Shown: in pieces, positions 8,388 to 19,654 of the stretch
How the letters are laid out: each line of letters begins with the position of its first letter
How positions within the stretch are numbered: position 1 is the stretch's first letter
Assembly: GCA_014138725.1 (NCBI GenBank)
Contig: JACJID010000001.1
Coordinates: 1,426,001-1,490,000 of the forward strand
Direction of reading: 5' to 3'
Source of the DNA: Kutzneria viridogrisea
GTDB taxonomy: Bacteria; Actinomycetota; Actinomycetes; Mycobacteriales; Pseudonocardiaceae
Length of the DNA stretch: 64,000 bases
The notes under the pieces: model-generated
The model's database searches: none
Seen by the model: the letters and a program-made list of their open reading frames with translations, nothing else
What the model was told of the DNA's origin: nothing
Program-made: the position numbers and the translations under genes

Positions 8388-10340
8388 CTAGCTCAGGGTC
8401 AGCGCGGTGTCGTCGATCACGAACGAGGTCTGCAACGAGGAGTCCTCCACCCCGCTGAAGGACACCGAAACCGTCTGCCCGGCAAGGGCGGACAGGTCGA
8501 AGCTCTTCTGCGCGTAGCCGGAGTTCCTGTCCAGGTTCGAGTAGCTGGCCAGGGTGGTCGACCCGGCCTTGACGGTCAGCTTGTCGTAGGCCGTCGAGCT
8601 GCTCGTCTCGGCCGTGTCGATGTGCAGCCAGAACGACAGGGTCGCGTGGCAGCCCGCGGGGATGCTCACCGACTGTGACAGCGAGTCCGTGTGAGCCGTG
8701 CCATAACCGTTGAGCCAGGCCAGGTAGGTGCCGCTGTGCGCTGCCTCACCGGAGGAGGAGTCGCTCACCACCCCGGAGGATGCCGTCCACGGGGAGGTGC
8801 CGCTCTCGAAGCCGGGGTTGCCCAGTCGCTGGCCCGAGCAGCCACCACCGGTGGGGTTGATCGTCCAGCCGAAGGTGGCGCTGCCGGTCTTGCCCGCGCT
8901 GTCGGTCACCGTGGCGGTCACCGAGTAGCTGCCCGCGGTGCCCGGCGTGCCGGACACCAGCCCGCCCGAGGAGATCGACAGCCCGGCGGGCAGGCCGCTG
9001 GCCGTCCAGGTGTACGGGCTCGTGCCGCCGGACGCCGACAGTTGCAGGCTCACCGCGGTGCCGACGGTGCCGGTCTGGCCGCCCGGGTTGGTGACCGAGG
9101 GTGAGCCGGGCGGCGGCGGGGTGCCGCCCGCGGTGAAGGCCACCGTGCCGTTGGGGGTGCCCAGCCCGGTGGGGCCGTCCCAGCCGGTACCGGCCTTGCA
9201 CTGCACGGTGGCCGAGCAGCTGCCGTTGGAGCCGGTGGTCACGTCGTAGAGGTTCGAGGCGTGCGAGTACGGGTACGCCGCCGGGCGGTCCGCGGCACCC
9301 GGGGTGCCCGCCAGCGCGTAGACCGAGGCGATGATCGGCGAGGAGGCGCTGGTGCCGCCGTAGACCGCCCAGCCGCTGCCGCCGTAGGTCTGGTACACCG
9401 CCACACCGGTCTGCGGGTCGGCCACGGCGGACACGTCCGCGTTGGCCCGCTTGGCGCAGCTGGTCGTCACGTTCTGGAACGAGGGCTTGGCCACCGAGGA
9501 GGAACAGCCGCTGCCCGCGCCGCTCCAGGCGCTCTCCGACCAGCCGCGTGCGTTGCTCGCCCTGGACAGCGAGGTGCCGCCCACGGCCGTGACGTAGGCG
9601 GAGGAGGCCGGGTAGCTGATGCCGTAGCCGCTGTCCCCGGTGCTGGCCGTGATCGCGACCCCGGCGTGGTTGAAGTAGCTGGAGTCGGAGGTGTTCTCGG
9701 TGCCGTCCTCGCTGCCGCCGTAGCTGTTGGACACGTACTTCGCGCCCATGTTCACGGCGGTGTTGACCGAGGTGCCCAGCGCGTCCATCGAGGCGGAACT
9801 GGCTTCCACCAACAGAATGTGGCAGCCGGGGCAGATCGCCGAGACCATGTCCAGGTCCAGGGAGATCTCACCGGCCCAGCCGCTGTCCGCGGTGGGCAGC
9901 GGGCTGGCCTGCCCGTTCTGGTTGACCTTGCGGAAGCAGCCGTTGGCCGTGGTGCACGCGGGCAGCCCGTAGGTGGACCGGTAGCTGGCCAGGTCCGACT
10001 CGGCGTTGGGGTCGTCCTGGGCGTCCACGATGGCCACGGTGGCCGAGGAACTGCCCGAGGCGGTCAGGTTGTAGGCGCTGCGCAGGTCGGACGGGCCCAG
10101 CCCGCTCGGCAGCGCGTTGGGCGCCAGGTGCTGCTGGGCGAGGTCGGTTCTTCTCAGTGCGAAGCAGGCGGCGTAACCGGGCTTCACCGCCTGGTCGCAC
10201 ACGTTGGTCGCGGCTGTGTTGGTCGCGGCAGGGGAGGCGCTCGGGGTGGCCGGTGCCGCGGTGGCCACCGCCGATCCCGCGGTGAGCGCCAGTGCGGCCA
10301 ATCCGGTGACGGCGGCGAGCCATCGTTGGGTACTGCGCAC
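8388..10340 (-). CDS. Secreted sedolisin-type (S53) serine protease with Ig-like and C-terminal jelly-roll domains
   Basis: A 650-aa protein when started at GTG 10340, which has GGAGG just upstream. A signal peptide ([16 protein letters not shown]) is followed by a protease domain with the sedolisin signatures: GEISLDLDM supplies the Glu/Asp pair, a Gly-rich substrate loop follows, and [10 protein letters not shown] carries the nucleophile Ser. The domain ends with a DVTTGSNG calcium-site-like segment and [11 protein letters not shown] putative-Ig domain follows ([19 protein letters not shown]), then a C-terminal beta-sandwich starting LGNPGFESG that probably binds carbohydrate or protein. 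It would act outside the cell as an acid-tolerant protease. It is divergent from the TrmB/LuxR-type regulator. Confidence 0.87.
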   Translation of the reverse strand: MRSTQRWLAAVTGLAALALTAGSAVATAAPATPSASPAATNTAATNVCDQAVKPGYAACFALRRTDLAQQHLAPNALPSGLGPSDLRSAYNLTASGSSSATVAIVDAQDDPNAESDLASYRSTYGLPACTTANGCFRKVNQNGQASPLPTADSGWAGEISLDLDMVSAICPGCHILLVEASSASMDALGTSVNTAVNMGAKYVSNSYGGSEDGTENTSDSSYFNHAGVAITASTGDSGYGISYPASSAYVTAVGGTSLSRASNARGWSESAWSGAGSGCSSSVAKPSFQNVTTSCAKRANADVSAVADPQTGVAVYQTYGGSGWAVYGGTSASSPIIASVYALAGTPGAADRPAAYPYSHASNLYDVTTGSNGSCSATVQCKAGTGWDGPTGLGTPNGTVAFTAGGTPPPPGSPSVTNPGGQTGTVGTAVSLQLSASGGTSPYTWTASGLPAGLSISSGGLVSGTPGTAGSYSVTATVTDSAGKTGSATFGWTINPTGGGCSGQRLGNPGFESGTSPWTASSGVVSDSSSGEAAHSGTYLAWLNGYGTAHTDSLSQSVSIPAGCHATLSFWLHIDTAETSSSTAYDKLTVKAGSTTLASYSNLDRNSGYAQKSFDLSALAGQTVSVSFSGVEDSSLQTSFVIDDTALTLS

Positions 10341-10430
10341 GGTTCCTCCAGGTGCAGGGCCGGGAAACAATCAGCAGTGCCGTGTTGTCTACCTCGCCGG
10401 ACCAGGTGTTGGTGGCGCTGTGCTGACACT

Positions 10431-10444
10431 GGCACTAATGTGCC
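10431..10444. promoter_or_regulatory. 14-bp palindrome in the divergent promoter region
   Basis: GGCAC-TAAT-GTGCC lies in the 131-base region between the protease and the regulator, 28 bases before the regulator ATG. It is a plausible operator for the adjacent regulator. Confidence 0.4.
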
Positions 10445-10471
10445 GATCCGCAGGCGGCGGAGGGTTTCACG

Positions 10472-11452
10472 ATGGCTCTTGCGGAAATCGGTCACCTCGT
10501 CACTCTCGGACTCGGCAACGAAGCCGCGGAACTGTATTCGTCCTTGCTGGCGAACGGCTCGCGCACCGTGGCCCAACTGGCGGAACTGGCCGGGTGCTCG
10601 GAGGAGCAGACCTGCCGCTGCGTGGCCGAACTCGTCGAGGTCGGGCTCGTCGTCCGGGTCGGGGACGGCCGCGCCCTGGTCACCCCGGTACCGCCCAATC
10701 CAGCGCTGGAGCTGCTGTCCCGGCGGCGCGAGGCGGAACTGGCCCAGGCGCGGGTGGCCACCGCGAGCGCGTACCAGGCACTGCACCGAATGGTCGGTGA
10801 CAGCGGTGAGCACCTGCTGGAGGTCATCAGCGGCCCCGAGGTGGAGGACCGCATCACCCAATTGGAACGATCGGTGCGGGCCGAGGTCCGCGGACTTGAT
10901 TCGCCGCCCTACTACGCCGTGGGCGTGGCGAATCAGGTGGAAATGGACAACCTGGCCAATGGCGTCAGGTATCGGGCGGTGTACGCGAAACCGGCGTTGG
11001 AGCGTTCCGAATACCTCGCCGAGAACGTCGTGCCCTGTGTCCGCGCGGGGGAGGAGGCGAGGACCCTGCCCGACGTCCCGGTGAAGCTGCTCATCCTCGA
11101 CACCGACTGCGCCGTGGTCTCCCTGTCGGCGGCCGAGGCCGAGGTGGGCGGTACCGCCGTGCTGATCCGGCCCTCCAGCCTGCTCTCGGCGATGATCGGC
11201 CTGTTCGAGGTCTGCTGGCGGGCCGCGCTGCCGCTGAGCCTTGGCGAGCAGCGCACCGGGCCGTTCCTGCAGCCCAGCGAACGCCGCCTGCTCGCCCTGC
11301 TGGCGGCCGGGCTGGGCGACGAGCAGATCGCGCGCACCCTGGGCATCTCGCGCCGAACCCTGTTCCGCTACCTGGAGGTGCTGATGAGCCGCACCGGGGC
11401 GGCCAACCGGTTCCAGCTGGCCCTGCACGCCAAACGCAACGGCTGGATCTGA
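10472..11452 (+). CDS. TrmB/LuxR-type transcriptional regulator
   Basis: A 326-aa protein with two DNA-binding signatures. An N-terminal TrmB-like winged helix (residues 1-70, GLGNEAAELYSSLLANGSRTVAQLAELAG) is followed by a coiled linker. The C-terminal LuxR-type HTH (about 262-320) reads LLALLAAGLGDEQIARTLGISRRTLFRYLEVLM. This architecture is common in actinobacteria, often next to secreted enzymes or peptides. The ATG start at 10472 has GGAGGG seven bases upstream. It is divergently transcribed from the sedolisin-like protease, its likeliest target. The ligand is unknown. Confidence 0.82.
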   Translation: MALAEIGHLVTLGLGNEAAELYSSLLANGSRTVAQLAELAGCSEEQTCRCVAELVEVGLVVRVGDGRALVTPVPPNPALELLSRRREAELAQARVATASAYQALHRMVGDSGEHLLEVISGPEVEDRITQLERSVRAEVRGLDSPPYYAVGVANQVEMDNLANGVRYRAVYAKPALERSEYLAENVVPCVRAGEEARTLPDVPVKLLILDTDCAVVSLSAAEAEVGGTAVLIRPSSLLSAMIGLFEVCWRAALPLSLGEQRTGPFLQPSERRLLALLAAGLGDEQIARTLGISRRTLFRYLEVLMSRTGAANRFQLALHAKRNGWI

Positions 11453-11471
11453 GCCGCCCGGGCGGAACCCG

Positions 11472-11582
11472 CGCGTGTCGGCGCTACCCGTACGGTGTGT
11501 CGGACGTTCCCGTACGGTGTGTTCGCCCAACACGGCGTACCGGCAGCGCCGACACGCGGCACCGGCAGCGCCGACACGCGCT
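11472..11582. repeat. 22-bp periodic repeat array with inverted half, likely bidirectional terminator
   Basis: Three direct units with core GTGTCGG or GTGTTCG start at 11475, 11497 and 11519 (exact 22-bp spacing). They are followed by inverted units: AGCGCCGACACGCG at 11545-11558 and again at 11567-11580, also 22 bp apart, each fully complementary to 11472-11485. The element fills the space between two convergent genes and can form long hairpins. The same family recurs at 36271-36365. Confidence 0.75.
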
Positions 11583-11594
11583 GGGGTTGGCCGG

Positions 11595-13013
11595 TCAGGG
11601 GCTGGCCGCGAGCTGCTCCGCGTGGTGCTGCCAGGCGGCGGCCAGGCCGTCCACCGCGGACTGCAGGGTCTGCCGGGAAGCCGCCAGCGACAGGCGAACC
11701 CCGTGCCGGTGCCCGCCGCAGGCACAACTCGTGCCACCCGGCGCCACGATCACCCCGTAGCGCGCGGCGAGGTGCGCGTAGGTCTCCGCCTCGCGTACCG
11801 GCAACTCCGCCCACACCGACAGACCCGCCGCGGGCGGCGTCACCCGCCAGGCGGGCAGGTGCCGGGCCAGCAGGTCGACCACCAGCGAGCGCCTGTCCCG
11901 CAGCACGGCGAGCAGGTCGGCCAGCCACGCCCCGTCGACCGCGCGCAGCAACTGCACCGCCAGCAGCTGGGACGGCGCCGACGGGGCCAGGTCGTGCGCC
12001 GAGCGCAGCCGCAGCAGGTGACCGTGCAGGGCGGCGGGCGCACGGATCCAGCCGATCCGCAACCCCGCCCAGAACATCTTCGACAGCGAGCCCACCGCGA
12101 TCACCGAATCATCCTGTGCCGCAAGAGGAATCGGCACCTCGCCGCTGTCAAGCGGCAGACCGGCCTGCGCCAGGTCCTCCACGAGCAGCGCGTCGCTGCG
12201 CCGGGCCACGTGCAGCAGCGCCTCGCCCCGTGCGCGGCTGAGCACCGCCCCGGTCGGGCTGCTCGCGGCGGAGTCCACGTAGATGATCGGCGCGGGCAGC
12301 TGGGCGGCGGCCCGTCGCACCGCGTTGACCTCCACACCCAGCGGGTCCACCGGCACACCGAGCAGCCGCCCGCCGCGCCCGGCCAGCGCGCCCGCCAGCC
12401 CGGCGTAGGTCGGGCAGCCGGTGAGCACGGCGCGACCCGGCGACACCACGGCCGCCGCCAGCACGGTCAGCGCGTGCTGGGCCCCCGAGGTGACGATCAC
12501 CTGCTCGGCCGTCGTGGGCAGGGCGAGCCGGTGCGTCAGGTGCTCGGCCAGGGCCGCGCGCAGCTCCGGGGTGCCCGCCGGGTGCAGGCCGTGCCCGCGC
12601 AGTCCGCGCAGCCCCGGCAGGTCGGGCAGGTGCTCCAGCCCCGCGGGCACGGACAGGGACAGGTCGATCGCGTGCCCGTCCTCGGCGATCCGCCGCCGCA
12701 GCAGAGCCGAGGCCGCGCTCTCGCCGGGGGTCTGCGTCCACGCGGGCCGTCCGCGCACGAACGTGCCCGCGCCGACCCGCCGCGCCACGACACCGGCGGC
12801 GACGAGTTCCTCGTAGCAGCGCACCACCGTGCCCCGGCTCAGGCCCAGCGCCTCGGCCAGCGGCCGCTCGGCGGGCAGCCGCGCGCCGGGTGCGGCCAGC
12901 CCGGAGTCCACCGCCTCGGTCACCGCGGCGGCCAGCCGCCGGTAGCGCGGGCCGGGACGCTGCCGCCAACCGTCCACGGCGATGCGCACCCACCACGCCA
13001 GATCCTGGTCCAC
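11595..13013 (-). CDS. MocR-family regulator (GntR HTH fused to aminotransferase domain)
   Basis: A 472-aa protein from GTG 13013. The N-terminal GntR winged helix (about 15-85) contains LAEALGLSRGTVVRCYEELVAAG. The class I aminotransferase-like domain carries the PLP lysine in GSLSKMFWAGLRIGW and the YAG and DLAQAG loop regions typical of MocR proteins, which bind PLP and amino compounds as effectors instead of catalysing transamination. It is divergent from the SCO6745-like gene with about 50 bases between, the usual MocR-target arrangement. An in-frame ATG further upstream (frame to 13085) is less likely because it would run into the neighbour. Confidence 0.85.
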   Translation of the reverse strand: MDQDLAWWVRIAVDGWRQRPGPRYRRLAAAVTEAVDSGLAAPGARLPAERPLAEALGLSRGTVVRCYEELVAAGVVARRVGAGTFVRGRPAWTQTPGESAASALLRRRIAEDGHAIDLSLSVPAGLEHLPDLPGLRGLRGHGLHPAGTPELRAALAEHLTHRLALPTTAEQVIVTSGAQHALTVLAAAVVSPGRAVLTGCPTYAGLAGALAGRGGRLLGVPVDPLGVEVNAVRRAAAQLPAPIIYVDSAASSPTGAVLSRARGEALLHVARRSDALLVEDLAQAGLPLDSGEVPIPLAAQDDSVIAVGSLSKMFWAGLRIGWIRAPAALHGHLLRLRSAHDLAPSAPSQLLAVQLLRAVDGAWLADLLAVLRDRRSLVVDLLARHLPAWRVTPPAAGLSVWAELPVREAETYAHLAARYGVIVAPGGTSCACGGHRHGVRLSLAASRQTLQSAVDGLAAAWQHHAEQLAASP

Positions 13014-13065
13014 TCGTGCACATTGGCCCTGTTTTCCGCGAGCGGCAAGCTGGACGCTGCGGTGC

Positions 13066-13923
13066 ATGACCAACCCCAGCCCCACGCTCGCCAGGCGCCT
13101 GTGGGAGGCCGTCGAGCCGATCCACGCGGTGGCCTACTTCGCCGCCGAGCCCGCCGCCGCGGCCAAGGCCATCGGCCTGCCCAGTTGGTGGATGGGCTAC
13201 TTCACCGGCCGGGTCGCCCCGCTGGGCGCGCTCGGGCCCGCCGCGGCCACCGCCGTGGTGTTCGGTTTCGCGCCCGGCATGGTGGCCCGCTTCCTGCCCG
13301 CCGCCTGGACCTTCACCACCCCCGAGACCGCGCTCGACGCCCGCATCGACTCCGTGGGCGCGACACTGCGGCGCACCCTGCCACCCAGCACCGACCTGGA
13401 CCGCCTGGCGGAGTTGCTGGACCGCGCGGTGCGGGGCTGCGGCTTCGCGGGCCGCCCGCTGGCCGCCGCCTGGTCGGCGGTCCGCCCGCCCGAGGACGCG
13501 CTGTCCCGGATCTGGCTCGCCGCCACCGTCCTGCGCGAGCACCGCGGCGACGGGCACGTGCTCGCCGCGGTGCACGCCGGGCTGGCCGGGATCGACGCCA
13601 CGCTCACCCACGTCGCGACCGGGGCCGTGACCCGCGAGCTGTTGCAGATCAACCGCGGTTGGACCGATGAGGACTGGGAGCAGTCGCGGCGTGGGCTGGT
13701 CGCCCGTGGGCTGCTGGACCGCACGAACCGGCTCACCAAGACCGGTGGCGCGCTGCGCAGGCAGATCGAGGAGGACACCGACCGGCTCGCCGCGGGCCCC
13801 GTCGCCGCACTCGGCGAGTCCGGGGTGCACGAGGTCATCCAGCTGGCGACCCCGCTGAGTCGGCACCTCGTCGACAGCGGGGTGGTGCCGGTGCCCAACC
13901 CGATCGGCGCCCCCAGGCCCTGA
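13066..13923 (+). CDS. SCO6745-family protein
   Basis: A 285-aa mainly helical protein from ATG 13066 (MTNPSPTLARRLWEAVEPIH). The opening, the YFAAEP and GYFTGR segments and the C-terminal winged-helix-like part (LLQINRGWTDEDWEQSRRGLVARGLLD) match the conserved SCO6745/SalK-type family of actinobacteria, whose biochemical role is not firmly established. It is divergent from the MocR regulator, so it may be controlled by it. It has no signal peptide or membrane segment. Confidence 0.7.
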   Translation: MTNPSPTLARRLWEAVEPIHAVAYFAAEPAAAAKAIGLPSWWMGYFTGRVAPLGALGPAAATAVVFGFAPGMVARFLPAAWTFTTPETALDARIDSVGATLRRTLPPSTDLDRLAELLDRAVRGCGFAGRPLAAAWSAVRPPEDALSRIWLAATVLREHRGDGHVLAAVHAGLAGIDATLTHVATGAVTRELLQINRGWTDEDWEQSRRGLVARGLLDRTNRLTKTGGALRRQIEEDTDRLAAGPVAALGESGVHEVIQLATPLSRHLVDSGVVPVPNPIGAPRP

Positions 13924-13933
13924 ACCCCGTACG

Positions 13934-14398
13934 GTGCGCGCGGTGAGCTGGTGGATCACCCGTGCGGAGCGCACGCTGACCGAGGAAGTGCCCGCGGACC
14001 CGTCGCGGGTGCGGGACTTCTACGTGGACCTGGACAACATCAAGCTGGTGCACCCGCTGGTGGTGGCGGTCCGCAGCACCGCGCGCACGGCCACGGCGGA
14101 CGGGTATGTGCAGACCTACCGGGTGCGCGACCGGATCCCGCTGGGGCCGATCACGCTGCCGACCGGCTACTGGGCGCGGCTGCACGTGCCAGTCGCCGGT
14201 GACGTGCTCGCGCAGGCGCGGCAGTTCCCGCGGGTGCGGCTGCACACCGTGCTGCGCTTCGAGCCGATCGAGTCGGGCACCCGGGTGGTCGAGCGGATGC
14301 GGATCGAGGCGCCGCGTCCGCTGGCCGCCGTCACGGTGCGGGAGGCGGTCAAGGCGCACGCCGCCACGCTGGCGGGCATCCGGCTCCATTTCCAATGA
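13934..14398 (+). CDS. SRPBCC (polyketide-cyclase-like) family protein
   Basis: A 154-aa protein with the START/SRPBCC pattern: an N-terminal strand ending in PADPSRVRDFYVDLDNI, a large hydrophobic cavity-lining middle, and a long C-terminal helix (VREAVKAHAATLAGIRLHF). Members bind hydrophobic ligands. It starts at GTG 13934 (an alternative GTG at 13943 fits equally well), 10 bases after the SCO6745-like gene, so the two are probably co-transcribed. No specific function can be assigned. Confidence 0.7.
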   Translation: MRAVSWWITRAERTLTEEVPADPSRVRDFYVDLDNIKLVHPLVVAVRSTARTATADGYVQTYRVRDRIPLGPITLPTGYWARLHVPVAGDVLAQARQFPRVRLHTVLRFEPIESGTRVVERMRIEAPRPLAAVTVREAVKAHAATLAGIRLHFQ

Positions 14399-14489
14399 TC
14401 CACTATGACTTCAGTGACGACTAAAGTCGAATCGACGGAACGGGCCAGGTACCTTGCTCGGTGCAGAAACCGCACGGAGAGGACCCGAG

Positions 14490-15215
14490 GTGGACACGAC
14501 CGGCCTGTTGGTGCAGTCACCGCCGCACCTGAGACAGGCGGAACGCCTGATCGACCACCTGGTGCCCGCCAACAACGTCTACAAGCGGCCCGAAGAGCGC
14601 AACGTGGTCAAGTGGGGCCGCGAGGGTCGCCCGGCCAGTTGGGTCAACCGCAGCCAGTGCGCGTCCTTCATCACGGCGGTGCTGCGCCGCTCCCACCCGT
14701 GGGCCCGGCGCTCCTTCTTCACCGCCCACTTCGACAGCACCAGCCCGTACGCCAAGGACTACCTGCGCGCCTTCAACCAGGGAGATGTCCCGCACTTCAC
14801 GCAGGTCGAGCGGGTCACCGAGCTGCGACCCGGTGATCTGATCGCCATCGAGTACCCGGAGCAGCACGAGGTGCACACCGGGCACGTCGTGATGGTGCGC
14901 GAGCTGCTCGGCGAGTACGTGGCCGCCAACGAGGCGCTGAACCTGCCCGGCAGCACCCAGTACGCCGTGAGCATCGCCGACTGCACCGCGGAACCGCACG
15001 GCCAGTACGGGGTCGGCCAGTACGACGCGTACCCGGACAGCCGGATCGTGGACGCGGACACCCAGCACAGCGGGGCGGGCTACGGCCACATGATGTTCTA
15101 CGCGGACAACGCCACCGGGCGGTTCTCGGGCTACCGGTGGAGCGTGAACAGCGCCGCCGCGACGATCCACCCGGTGACCGAGCGGCCCATCGCGGCGGCG
15201 CGTGTGCTGGATTGA
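14490..15215 (+). CDS. CHAP/NlpC-like cysteine-peptidase-fold protein without signal peptide
   Basis: A 241-aa protein from GTG 14490, which has AGAGGA upstream. The segment WVNRSQCASFITAVLRR places a Cys at the start of a helix as in NlpC/P60 and CHAP enzymes, and HTGHVVMV supplies a candidate His about 90 residues later, preceded by the typical LRPGDLIAI turn. No secretion signal is visible, unlike most wall hydrolases, so it may act in the cytoplasm, be exported by another route, or be a repurposed fold. Confidence 0.65.
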   Translation: MDTTGLLVQSPPHLRQAERLIDHLVPANNVYKRPEERNVVKWGREGRPASWVNRSQCASFITAVLRRSHPWARRSFFTAHFDSTSPYAKDYLRAFNQGDVPHFTQVERVTELRPGDLIAIEYPEQHEVHTGHVVMVRELLGEYVAANEALNLPGSTQYAVSIADCTAEPHGQYGVGQYDAYPDSRIVDADTQHSGAGYGHMMFYADNATGRFSGYRWSVNSAAATIHPVTERPIAAARVLD

Positions 15216-15223
15216 CCCCGCAG

Positions 15224-15304
15224 GGCGGGACTCGTGTGCCCCATGGCGGGACTCGCGGTCCTGTGACCGGGACTCGCGGTCCGCTGGGCGGGACTCGCGA
15301 GCCC
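15224..15304. repeat. 21-bp tandem repeat array, four units
   Basis: The core GGGACTCG occurs at 15227, 15248, 15269 and 15290, exactly 21 bp apart, usually within GGCGGGACTCGCGG. The units between cores are otherwise diverged. It fills the gap between two convergent genes. The same family occurs at 32634 (opposite orientation) and 36378. Confidence 0.85.
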
Positions 15305-15314
15305 CAGGCCGGGG

Positions 15315-16637
15315 TCAGGCGGGGGTGGCGACGAGGGGTGGGGCGCTGGGGGAGTGCAGCACCTCGTCGTCGAGCAGGCCCTCGCTGCGGGCCACGATGG
15401 TCGGCACCACGATCTGCCCGGCCACGTTGGTGGCGGTGCGCATCATGTCCATGATCGGGTTCACCGAGTAGATCAGCGCGATGCCCAGCGCGACCTGCTT
15501 GGCGTCCAGCCCGATGAACGCCGAGGTCAGGGTCAGCGCGGTGAGCCAGCCGGTGGTGCCCGCGGTGGCCAGGGCGCCGACCACGGCCACGAACACGATG
15601 CCCGCGTACTGCCACACGTTGAGCTGCACCCCGGACAGGTTGGCGATGAAGATGGCGCCGATCGCCGGGAACACGGCGGCGCAGCCGTCCATCTTGGTGG
15701 CGCTGGCCAGCGGGGTGGCGAACGCGGCGTAACCGGGCTCCACACCGAGGTTGACCGCGGACTGCCGGGTCAGCGGCAGGGTGGCAGCCGAGGACTGGGA
15801 CACGAAGGCGAACTGGATCGCGGTCCACGCCTTGCCGAAGAAGCGCGCCGGGCTGACCCTGGCCACGAACTGGAGCAGCACGGGGTAGACGACCAGCAGC
15901 ACCAGCAGGCAGCCCACGTACACGGCGATGGTGGTGGACAGCAGCGGGCGGAACAGGGCGTCACCGTAGTTGGCGACCGCGGCACCGATCAGGCCCAGGA
16001 TGCCCAGCGGGGCCAGCCGCACGATCCAGCCGAGGTAGCGCTGGATGATTTCGAACACCGAACTGGTGAAGTCCACGAAGGGCTTGGCCTTCTCACCCAG
16101 GCTGTAGGCCGCCGCGCCGATCACCACGGCGAGGAACAGCACCTGGAGGGTCTCGCCCTCGGTGAAGGCGGCGAGGAAGTTCTTCGGGATCAGGCCGTCG
16201 ATGAACGACTGCCAGGAACCCCAGTGGTCCACGCTCTTGACGGCCTTGTCGGTGTTCTTCGCGGTGGCCGCGACCCCGGCGCCCAGACCGCCGCTGCCCG
16301 GGTTGATCAGCAGGCCGACCGCGATGCCGATCAGCGAGGCGATGAAGGAGGTGATGGCGAACCAGAGCACGGTCTTGCCGCCCAGCCGCGCCGCGCGGCG
16401 ACCGCCGCCGAGGCCGCGCAGGCTGTTGATGCCGACCACGATGGCGGTGAAGACCAGCGGGACCACCGCGATCTGCAACAGGGTGGTGAACACCGTGCCG
16501 ATCCTGTCCAGCAGGGTGGTCAGCCAGCTCGCGCCGGTGGTCCTGGCGAGTACGCCAAGCAGGGCACCCAGGACCAGCGAGCCGAGCACGGCACTGGCGA
16601 AGACCCTGGGTCTGGTGTACGTCCGGATGAGGGACAC
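15315..16637 (-). CDS. Dicarboxylate/amino acid:cation symporter (DAACS family)
   Basis: A 440-aa membrane protein from GTG 16637, with GGGAG about 7 bases upstream. It shows the glutamate-transporter-homologue fold: about eight hydrophobic segments, the serine-rich hairpin FVSQSSAATLPLT (HP1), the TM7 segment TKMDGCAAVF, the HP2 loop ATAGTTGW and the TM8 substrate-binding segment SVNPIMDMMRTATNV, where the Asp of DMMRT binds the amino group or cation. It would import dicarboxylates or acidic amino acids with Na+ or H+. It stands alone downstream of recQ. Confidence 0.9.
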   Translation of the reverse strand: MSLIRTYTRPRVFASAVLGSLVLGALLGVLARTTGASWLTTLLDRIGTVFTTLLQIAVVPLVFTAIVVGINSLRGLGGGRRAARLGGKTVLWFAITSFIASLIGIAVGLLINPGSGGLGAGVAATAKNTDKAVKSVDHWGSWQSFIDGLIPKNFLAAFTEGETLQVLFLAVVIGAAAYSLGEKAKPFVDFTSSVFEIIQRYLGWIVRLAPLGILGLIGAAVANYGDALFRPLLSTTIAVYVGCLLVLLVVYPVLLQFVARVSPARFFGKAWTAIQFAFVSQSSAATLPLTRQSAVNLGVEPGYAAFATPLASATKMDGCAAVFPAIGAIFIANLSGVQLNVWQYAGIVFVAVVGALATAGTTGWLTALTLTSAFIGLDAKQVALGIALIYSVNPIMDMMRTATNVAGQIVVPTIVARSEGLLDDEVLHSPSAPPLVATPA

Positions 16638-16749
16638 GGTGCTGCTCCCGAGGTGAGGCTTGCTTGTCTGCGCGGTGGGTGACAACGCGCTCCGACCCCG
16701 CACTCTTCCTGATCACGCCCTGGTGCGAGGCAGCTCTCACCTGGTGGGA

Positions 16750-18582
<1,833 letters not shown>

Positions 18583-18640
18583 GCGGGCGAGTCTAGGGGG
18601 GAGGACCGACAGCGCCGGTGACGGACCTCGCATGGTAAAG

Positions 18641-18669
18641 ACTTGCAAAATTGTGCAACTGCATAGGAT
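18641..18669 (+). promoter_or_regulatory. Palindromic operator overlapping a candidate promoter
   Basis: A nearly symmetric 20-bp site (18641-18660) has arms TTGCA (18643-18647) and TGCAA (18654-18658). It overlaps a possible -35 and is followed by TAGGAT (18664-18669) as a -10-like box. It probably controls the leader ORF at 18693 through an unidentified dimeric regulator. Confidence 0.45.
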
Positions 18670-18692
18670 GGTGATTGTCGAGAGGAGTCTCA

Positions 18693-18761
18693 ATGACGAT
18701 GTCAAGCCGCTTGCGTGACCGGCCGGAGGTGCTGGCCGTGGCCGAGGCGAACCGCCCATGA
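18693..18761 (+). CDS. 22-residue leader ORF coupled to the malic-enzyme-like gene
   Basis: An ATG at 18693 has a very good ribosome site (AGAGGAG, five-base spacer). It opens a 22-codon frame beginning [13 protein letters not shown] and ending with a TGA that overlaps the ATG of the next gene (ATGA at 18758-18761). The next gene has only a weak ribosome site of its own, so its translation probably depends on ribosomes finishing this peptide. The peptide is basic then hydrophobic, with no recognised family. Whether the peptide or only its translation matters is unknown. Confidence 0.55.
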   Translation: MTMSSRLRDRPEVLAVAEANRP

Positions 18762-19561
18762 CCGCCGAGGTCGCCGTGGTCAGCGACGGCAGCGCGATCC
18801 CGGACGCCTCACCGCCCGCCACGTTGCCGCTGTTGCAGGACTACGCCGAACTGGTCCGGGAGCACGCCGGGCTGTCCGCGGTGCCGCTGGCCGTGGACTC
18901 GGCGCGGTTGGCGGCCGAGCTGTGCGCGCTGCCCAAGCGGTTCCGCGCGGTCTTCCTGACCCACACCGACCCGGAGCGGGCCTTCCAGGTCCAGCGCGCG
19001 GTGGCGAAGGCGGGCGGCCCGCTGGTGATCACCGACCAGGACACCACCGCGATCAGCCTGACCGCCTCGACGTTGACCACCCTGGCCCGGCGGGGCCGCT
19101 CGCCCTCCGACAGCCGCGTGGTCATCGCGGGCGCACGGCAGCTGCCCCGGCTGTGCGTGCTGCTGCTGGCCGCGGGCGTGGGCGACATCGTCAGCTGGAA
19201 CGAGTGCGACGCCCCGGTGTTCCCGCTGCACCGGGTCTCCTGGGACGCCGACGCCCTGATCTGCCTGCTGGACACCACGACCGGCGCCGCCACGGCGATC
19301 GAGCCGCCGCGGCACGTCCTGGTCACCACCGCCGACCCGGCCTGCCACCTGCTCGCGCTGCCCGGACTGGTGCAGGCGGTGCTGCGCTCGCCGGTGACCA
19401 GCCTGGAGGTCGAGGTGCTGCGGGCCTGCGCAATGGCCCTGGCCGCGGCCACCCCGCCAGGGCGGCGGCTGCCCGAGCTCACCGAACCCGCCGTCACCCG
19501 TGCCGTGGCGTACGCGGCCACGTACGCCATCCACGCCCAGCACCATCCGCGCCGGTCCTGA
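18758..19561 (+). CDS. Malic-enzyme-like NAD(P)-fold protein lacking catalytic residues
   Basis: A 267-aa protein. It aligns by eye with the middle of bacterial malic enzymes: VAVVSDGSA (family VAVVSDGT/SA), then a helix and [11 protein letters not shown] (family GVDAVPLVLD), [13 protein letters not shown] (family VMHDDQHGTAI) and SRVVIAGA (family RVVVSGAGAAG). The N-terminal part with the catalytic Tyr is absent, the catalytic-Lys segment GKAALFK reads QDYAELVRE, and the metal-binding INLEDI reads VFLTHTD. It is therefore probably not an active malic enzyme and may be a sensor or scaffold. The ATG at 18758 overlaps the leader stop. Confidence 0.55.
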   Translation: MTAEVAVVSDGSAIPDASPPATLPLLQDYAELVREHAGLSAVPLAVDSARLAAELCALPKRFRAVFLTHTDPERAFQVQRAVAKAGGPLVITDQDTTAISLTASTLTTLARRGRSPSDSRVVIAGARQLPRLCVLLLAAGVGDIVSWNECDAPVFPLHRVSWDADALICLLDTTTGAATAIEPPRHVLVTTADPACHLLALPGLVQAVLRSPVTSLEVEVLRACAMALAAATPPGRRLPELTEPAVTRAVAYAATYAIHAQHHPRRS

Positions 19562-19654
19562 CCTCGTGGCGCGAGGTGCCCCGGCACCGAGGGCGACCCG
19601 GGTGTTGGGCACCATGCATTGCCGCGTGGGGGCGCGCTGATCAAGACTGGGGTC

